Of a stretch of 64,000 nucleotides of DNA, positions 60,593 through 64,000 are shown piece by piece. Under the pieces are notes generated by a model. It did no database searches. It was not told the DNA's origin and saw only the letters and a program-made list of their open reading frames with translations. Origin of the DNA: Methylobacterium sp. E-065 (GTDB taxonomy: Bacteria > Pseudomonadota > Alphaproteobacteria > Rhizobiales > Beijerinckiaceae); the NCBI RefSeq assembly GCF_022829605.1, contig NZ_JAKSYD010000128.1, forward strand, positions 1 to 64,000. The letters run 5' to 3'. The position numbers and the translations under genes were made by a program. The stretch's first letter is position 1; each line of letters opens with the position of its first letter.

Positions 60593-61273
60593 TCAGGCGC
60601 CGTCCCGCGCGGCGCGGAACATGAAGCCCCGAGCTTCTTCATCCATCTCGGCCTTGAACGTGTGGCGACCCTTTAACGCTTCCGCCGCCTGGGCAGCCGG
60701 CCGGGCGTTGATCGCGTCGAGAAGGCGCTTCACGTTGGGCAGGTCCTTGAAGGCCTCCTCGCCGAGCACGAACGGCACCATCCGGGCCCAGCCCCACACC
60801 GCCATGTCGACGATCGTGTAGGTCTCGCCCAGCACGTAAGCGCGGTCCTTCAGCCGCTGGTCGAGGACGCCCCAATGGCGGCGCGCCTCGTAGGTGTAGC
60901 GCTCGGTGGCGTAGGCGCCGCCATCCCGCGCGAAGTGGCGGAAATGCACGCACTGACCCGAGAACGGCCCGATGCCGGTGGCCACGAACATCAACCAGGA
61001 GAGCATCTCGCCCCGCGCCGGCTCGCCCCCGGGCAGGAACAGCCCGGTCTTGCCCGCGAGGTAGAGCAGGATCGCGTTCGAATCGAACACCGTCACGTCG
61101 CCGTCGACGATCGCCGGCACCTTCCCGTTCGGGTTGATCGCCGAATAGCCGGGGTCGAACTGCTCGCCCTTGCGGGTATCCACCGGCACCGTCTCGTAGG
61201 GGAGGCCCATCTCCTCGAGACAGAGGGCGACCTTCATGGGGTTGGGGCTGAGATTGTAGAAGAATCGAATCAC
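60593..61273 (-). CDS. Glutathione S-transferase
   Basis: A 226-residue cytoplasmic enzyme. The thioredoxin-like N-terminal domain has RFFYNLSPNPMKVALCLEEM, INPNGKVPAIVDGDVTVFDS and NAILLYLAGKTGLFLP, including the cis-proline and the ES/DS glutathione-binding pair. The all-helical C-terminal domain has RAYVLGETYTIVDMAVWGWA. The start is GTG 61273 behind AGGGAGAG; the frame is open to 61333 without similarity. Bacterial relatives act in detoxification or electrophile metabolism. Confidence 0.9.
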   Translation of the reverse strand: MIRFFYNLSPNPMKVALCLEEMGLPYETVPVDTRKGEQFDPGYSAINPNGKVPAIVDGDVTVFDSNAILLYLAGKTGLFLPGGEPARGEMLSWLMFVATGIGPFSGQCVHFRHFARDGGAYATERYTYEARRHWGVLDQRLKDRAYVLGETYTIVDMAVWGWARMVPFVLGEEAFKDLPNVKRLLDAINARPAAQAAEALKGRHTFKAEMDEEARGFMFRAARDGA

Positions 61274-61346
61274 GGCGCTCTCCCTGAACGATCCCGGAAG
61301 GATGTCCGAGGCCGCGCGCTGCACAAGCCGCAACCGCGCAGGGCGG

Positions 61347-62828
61347 CTATTCGGTCACGATCTTGTAGCTGCGGCCCGGCACCAGCGCGGCGCCGCGTTC
61401 CAGCCCGTTGAGGACGAGGAACCGGTCGAGCGCCCGGTCGGGCACCGCCATGCGGCGGGCGAGTTCCTCGGCGCTGGTCGAGGCCGCCTGGACCACCTGC
61501 AGATGCAGGGGGCGCAGCACCGCCTCATCCGGGGAAATTGCCCCGAGGGTCTCGGTCCAGCGGCGGAAGGCCGGGTCGGGATCGGTCGCGCCCTTGGCAG
61601 CCATGATCATCCGGTAGGTCGAATCGCCGATCCGGATCGCCGCGAGGCGGAAGGTCCATTCCTTGCCCCGCGACAACGCGAAGGCGGCCGGGTGGCCGGC
61701 CACCTCCCGGGTCTCGAAGCCCGCCGGATCGAACGCGTCGTTCCAGCTCGCCTTCAGCACGGTGTCGAGGGGCTGGCCGTCCTTGGCTTCGATCTGGTCG
61801 AACAGCAGGCGGCGGTTGCCGTCCGTGGTCGTGCCGAGGACCGCCGAGCGGGTGTTCTCGACGGCGAACCCGTCCGGCACCTCGAACGCGATGCCCAGCC
61901 CCGGATGGATGAAGAGGTGCCCCCGCACGGCCCCGTCGTGCGGGTTGTCGCCGTAGGCGAGTCCGTCCACCGCGGCGAGGTAGGCGGCCCGGTCGTCGGT
62001 GCCAATGCCCGGCGCGCCGATGCGGCGGGCCGCGCGGGTGACCTGGGTGATGCGCTCGGCCGTGCCCGGATGGGTCGCCAGCATGTCGGGCTCGGTGGCG
62101 CTGTTCGCCTTCAGCCCCGTCGAGCGGTTGAGGGCGGTCAGGAAGCGGCCGGCCGCGAACGGATCGTAGCCGGCCTTGGCCAGCGTGCGCACGCCGGTGG
62201 CGTCGGCTTCCAGCTCCTGCTCCCGGGAGAATCGGGCCAGCGCGAAGCGCGACTGGCTCTGAAGCTGCGCGCCGGTATCGGGATCGTTCAGCACGTCCCG
62301 CACGACCCGGCTGACAAGCGCCGAGCGCAGTTCCAGCTCGCTGCGGGCTGTGGCGTGGTTGAGGGTCACGTGCGCCATTTCGTGCGCCAGCACGGCCGCC
62401 ACCTCCGAGGTGTCGCTCGCCAGCGCCACGAGCCCGCGGGTGGCATAGAGCCGCCCGTTCGGCAGCGCGAAAGCGTTGACCACCGGCGAATCGAGCAGCG
62501 TCACCACGTAGCTCTGGTCGGGCCGGTCGCTCGCCTTCACGAGGCGGTCGGTTACCTCCGTGAGCATCCGCGTCACGTTGGGCGCGCGGGCCTCGCCTCC
62601 GAAGGAGGCCACGAGCTTGAGATGGTCGGCGTCTGAGACGCGCTCGCGACCCGTCGTGCGTGGCGCCTCCACGGGGACCCGCACCACCGCCGGCTGAATG
62701 GTCGCCGCGGTCTGGTCGGCCACGCAGGCACCCAGCAGAATGCTGAACGCCACGGCTGCAGCACAGGGTGCCGCCGCCTTGCGCGGGAAACATCCCGCCA
62801 CCCGAAATTCCCCCGTGATCCCGCCCAT
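61347..62828 (-). CDS. M48-family metalloprotease with C-terminal extension
   Basis: A 493-residue exported zinc protease of the BepA/LoiP-like type. The leader ends in FSILLGACVADQ, a likely lipobox. The M48 domain has NAFALPNGRLYATRGLVALA, VLAHEMAHVTLNHATARSEL with the HEMAH zinc motif, and FSREQELEADATGVRTLAKA with the third ligand. Beyond about residue 270 lies an extension of about 220 residues that ends with a LysM-like repeat (RMAVPDRALDRFLVLNGLER). It probably works in outer-membrane protein quality control. It is cotranscribed with the thermonuclease-like gene 5 bp upstream. Confidence 0.9.
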   Translation of the reverse strand: MGGITGEFRVAGCFPRKAAAPCAAAVAFSILLGACVADQTAATIQPAVVRVPVEAPRTTGRERVSDADHLKLVASFGGEARAPNVTRMLTEVTDRLVKASDRPDQSYVVTLLDSPVVNAFALPNGRLYATRGLVALASDTSEVAAVLAHEMAHVTLNHATARSELELRSALVSRVVRDVLNDPDTGAQLQSQSRFALARFSREQELEADATGVRTLAKAGYDPFAAGRFLTALNRSTGLKANSATEPDMLATHPGTAERITQVTRAARRIGAPGIGTDDRAAYLAAVDGLAYGDNPHDGAVRGHLFIHPGLGIAFEVPDGFAVENTRSAVLGTTTDGNRRLLFDQIEAKDGQPLDTVLKASWNDAFDPAGFETREVAGHPAAFALSRGKEWTFRLAAIRIGDSTYRMIMAAKGATDPDPAFRRWTETLGAISPDEAVLRPLHLQVVQAASTSAEELARRMAVPDRALDRFLVLNGLERGAALVPGRSYKIVTE

Positions 62829-62833
62829 CGCGA

Positions 62834-63667
62834 TCAGCGCCGCAGCCCCCGTTCCGTCTCCGGGCCGGCCTCGGGCCGGTCCGCCTCGCCGAGGACCTCA
62901 ATGGCGTCGGCCCCGACCTCCAGGGTCGGACCGCGCCAGATCTCCAGGATGCCGCGTACCTGCACGGTTCGGCCTTCGAGCGAGGCCGCACTCAAACCAC
63001 GGGCACGCACCATTCGCCAAGTGCGTTTCGATACCGTCACCGTGAGCGCGTCCGCGCCCCGGGCCCCGAAATCGAGATAGGTCCGGGCGCCGCGCTCGCC
63101 GACATGGTGCAGCCGGCCCTCCACCACGACGAAGCGCCCGGCGAACGCGCGGAGCGCCGGGCCGTCGGTTGCCGCCGGGAGCGGCTCCCGCCACAGGCCG
63201 CGGCGTTTTGCCTGCGCGGCGGCCTCGACCAGATGCAGGGACGGGCGGCACAGCGAATCGGCCTCGTTCGCGTCGGCGAAGGCGAGACCTTCGCCGATCA
63301 AGCCACCCGCGAGATCCGTGTCGCCCTCCGCGACTTGGATGTCGGCCCGCTCCCGGCCCCAGCGATCGGGGTGCCCGCGGGGCGTCACCGTGAGTCCGGT
63401 ACCCCGCCGCGCCTCGAGCCAGCCCCGCGCCGCAGCGGCGGGTTCCGGGGCGTCCGGCCAGCGCAGGGAGTCGAGCACCGCACGGGCCCCCGAGGCGAGG
63501 CGGATCTCGCCCCGGAGCCCGACGCCCTCCAACACCTCGGCGCGCGCCGGTCCCGTCATGCAATCCGCCACACCGCCCCGCGGTGCGCCCCGCACGGAGG
63601 TCACCGTCGCCCACGCCGCCAGCAGCGCGGCTCCGATCCGCTTCGCCGCGCCCACCGTACCGCGCAT
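62834..63667 (-). CDS. Thermonuclease (SNase)-like exported protein
   Basis: A 277-residue protein. A leader (GAALLAAWATVTSVRGAP) precedes a staphylococcal-nuclease-like OB fold (RLASGARAVLDSLRWPDAPE, TVTPRGHPDRWGRERADIQV, LIGEGLAFAD and AAQAKRRGLWREP). The catalytic arginine set is only partly conserved (DRWGR is present). A second OB-like region covers RFVVVEGRLHHVGERGARTY to GRTVQVRGILEIWRGPTLEV. It could be a nuclease or a nucleic-acid-binding relic. It is followed 5 bp later by the M48 gene. Confidence 0.8.
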   Translation of the reverse strand: MRGTVGAAKRIGAALLAAWATVTSVRGAPRGGVADCMTGPARAEVLEGVGLRGEIRLASGARAVLDSLRWPDAPEPAAAARGWLEARRGTGLTVTPRGHPDRWGRERADIQVAEGDTDLAGGLIGEGLAFADANEADSLCRPSLHLVEAAAQAKRRGLWREPLPAATDGPALRAFAGRFVVVEGRLHHVGERGARTYLDFGARGADALTVTVSKRTWRMVRARGLSAASLEGRTVQVRGILEIWRGPTLEVGADAIEVLGEADRPEAGPETERGLRR

Positions 63668-63760
63668 CCGACACCCCGGGACATCATGCGCCGTGAAGCG
63701 CGCCTGTCCACCCGGGCGCGGTTGGCCTGCGGCGGGGGAAATGCTATGGAGCCCGCGGTT

Positions 63761-63797
63761 GTCTCCGTAGCTCAGCTGGACAGAGCACAGGTTTCCT
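63761..63797 (+). tRNA. tRNA-Arg (anticodon CCT), 5' exon
   Basis: GTCTCCGTAGCTCAGCTGGA begins a tRNA with acceptor strand, D stem GCTC/GAGC, anticodon strand CAGGT and loop TTCCT, reaching exactly to anticodon position 36. The sequence then leaves the tRNA pattern and enters a group I intron. The 3' half must lie beyond the window. Confidence 0.9.
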
Positions 63798-64000
63798 AGA
63801 CAGGTTCAATTGGGCGTCGCATCGGGAAACCGCGCGGCGGATCCGCTCAAAGTCGGGGAAAGCTTCCGGCGCCGGCGTCTTACCGTCCGGTACCCTGCCA
63901 ATCCCGAGCCAAGCCCGCCCGGCGCACTCGCGCCTCGCGGGAAGGTGTAGAGACTAGACGGGCGGCACCTAAAGGCCGGGCGCGAGTCCGGTCCAGGGTG
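63798..64000 (+). ncRNA. Group I self-splicing intron in tRNA-Arg(CCU), 3' end outside the window
   Basis: P1 is an 8-bp pairing of the exon end GGTTTCCT (63790-63797) with the guide GGGAAACC (63824-63831), closing with the required U-G pair at the splice site. The core is visible: P strand TCGGG (63853-63857) pairs with Q strand CCCGA (63903-63907). Q reads AATCCCGAGCCAAGCC (63900-63915) and R reads GTGTAGAGACTAGACGG (63945-63961). P7 is GACT (63952-63955) with AGTC (63985-63988). These match the subgroup IC3 introns of cyanobacterial tRNA-Leu and alphaproteobacterial tRNA-Arg. No homing endonuclease is encoded in the visible part. Confidence 0.92.

Noticed and set aside
1..64000. CRISPR array or cas genes, and known anti-phage systems
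   Set aside because: No regularly spaced repeats and no Cas, restriction-modification, retron or toxin-antitoxin genes recognised.

Overview
The window looks like the chromosome of a high-GC alphaproteobacterium of the Rhizobiales, most likely Methylobacterium or a close relative. The clues are a mesaconyl-CoA hydratase of the ethylmalonyl-CoA pathway, HWE-type sensor kinase architecture, a SorAB sulfite dehydrogenase, NrtR-type NAD regulation and a tRNA-Arg(CCU) gene interrupted by a group I intron. The genus is inferred from gene content; no database was searched.

Bases 1 to about 14,790 are the right part of a genomic island integrated at the 3' end of a tRNA-Ala(CGC) gene (14793-14868). 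The island has lower GC and reads, from the left edge: the end of an IS630-family element, a small XRE regulator, an IS630-related MITE, a plasmid/phage-type primase-helicase, a YihY membrane protein, a serine recombinase sitting between the intact yihY and a decayed partial copy of it, a four-gene surface-polysaccharide cargo (GT25 glycosyltransferase, flippase, methyltransferase, CelD-like acetyltransferase), a remnant of a second serine recombinase, and a tyrosine integrase next to the tRNA. The other island end lies outside the window.

From 14.8 to 41.3 kb the core-like chromosome carries yggT, mesaconyl-CoA hydratase, a GNAT enzyme, an outer-membrane barrel protein, a compact operon of NrtR, an SPFH protein and an NAD-kinase-like protein with an altered nucleotide motif, a Gram-negative sortase with its VIT/vWA substrate, and several regulators (XRE, Crp/Fnr, LuxR, LysR, HWE kinase). 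It also carries a cNMP-binding/thioredoxin-reductase-like fusion, an aldo/keto reductase, two sulfite-oxidase-type molybdoenzymes with a cytochrome c partner, and an L,D-transpeptidase. Decayed pieces (IS630, subtilase, TonB receptor, IalB, LysR, DUF4287) lie between the intact genes.

From 41.4 to 63.7 kb are an AcrAB-type efflux pair, a complete five-gene peptide ABC importer, a MEKHLA-domain protein, a ParA-like ATPase, an M20 dipeptidase, a PaoABC-type molybdenum aldehyde oxidoreductase operon flanked by an inverted pair of dispersed repeats of about 155 bp, an EamA-type protein, a glutathione S-transferase, an M48 metalloprotease and a thermonuclease-like protein. The window ends inside a group I intron that splits tRNA-Arg(CCU) directly after its anticodon.
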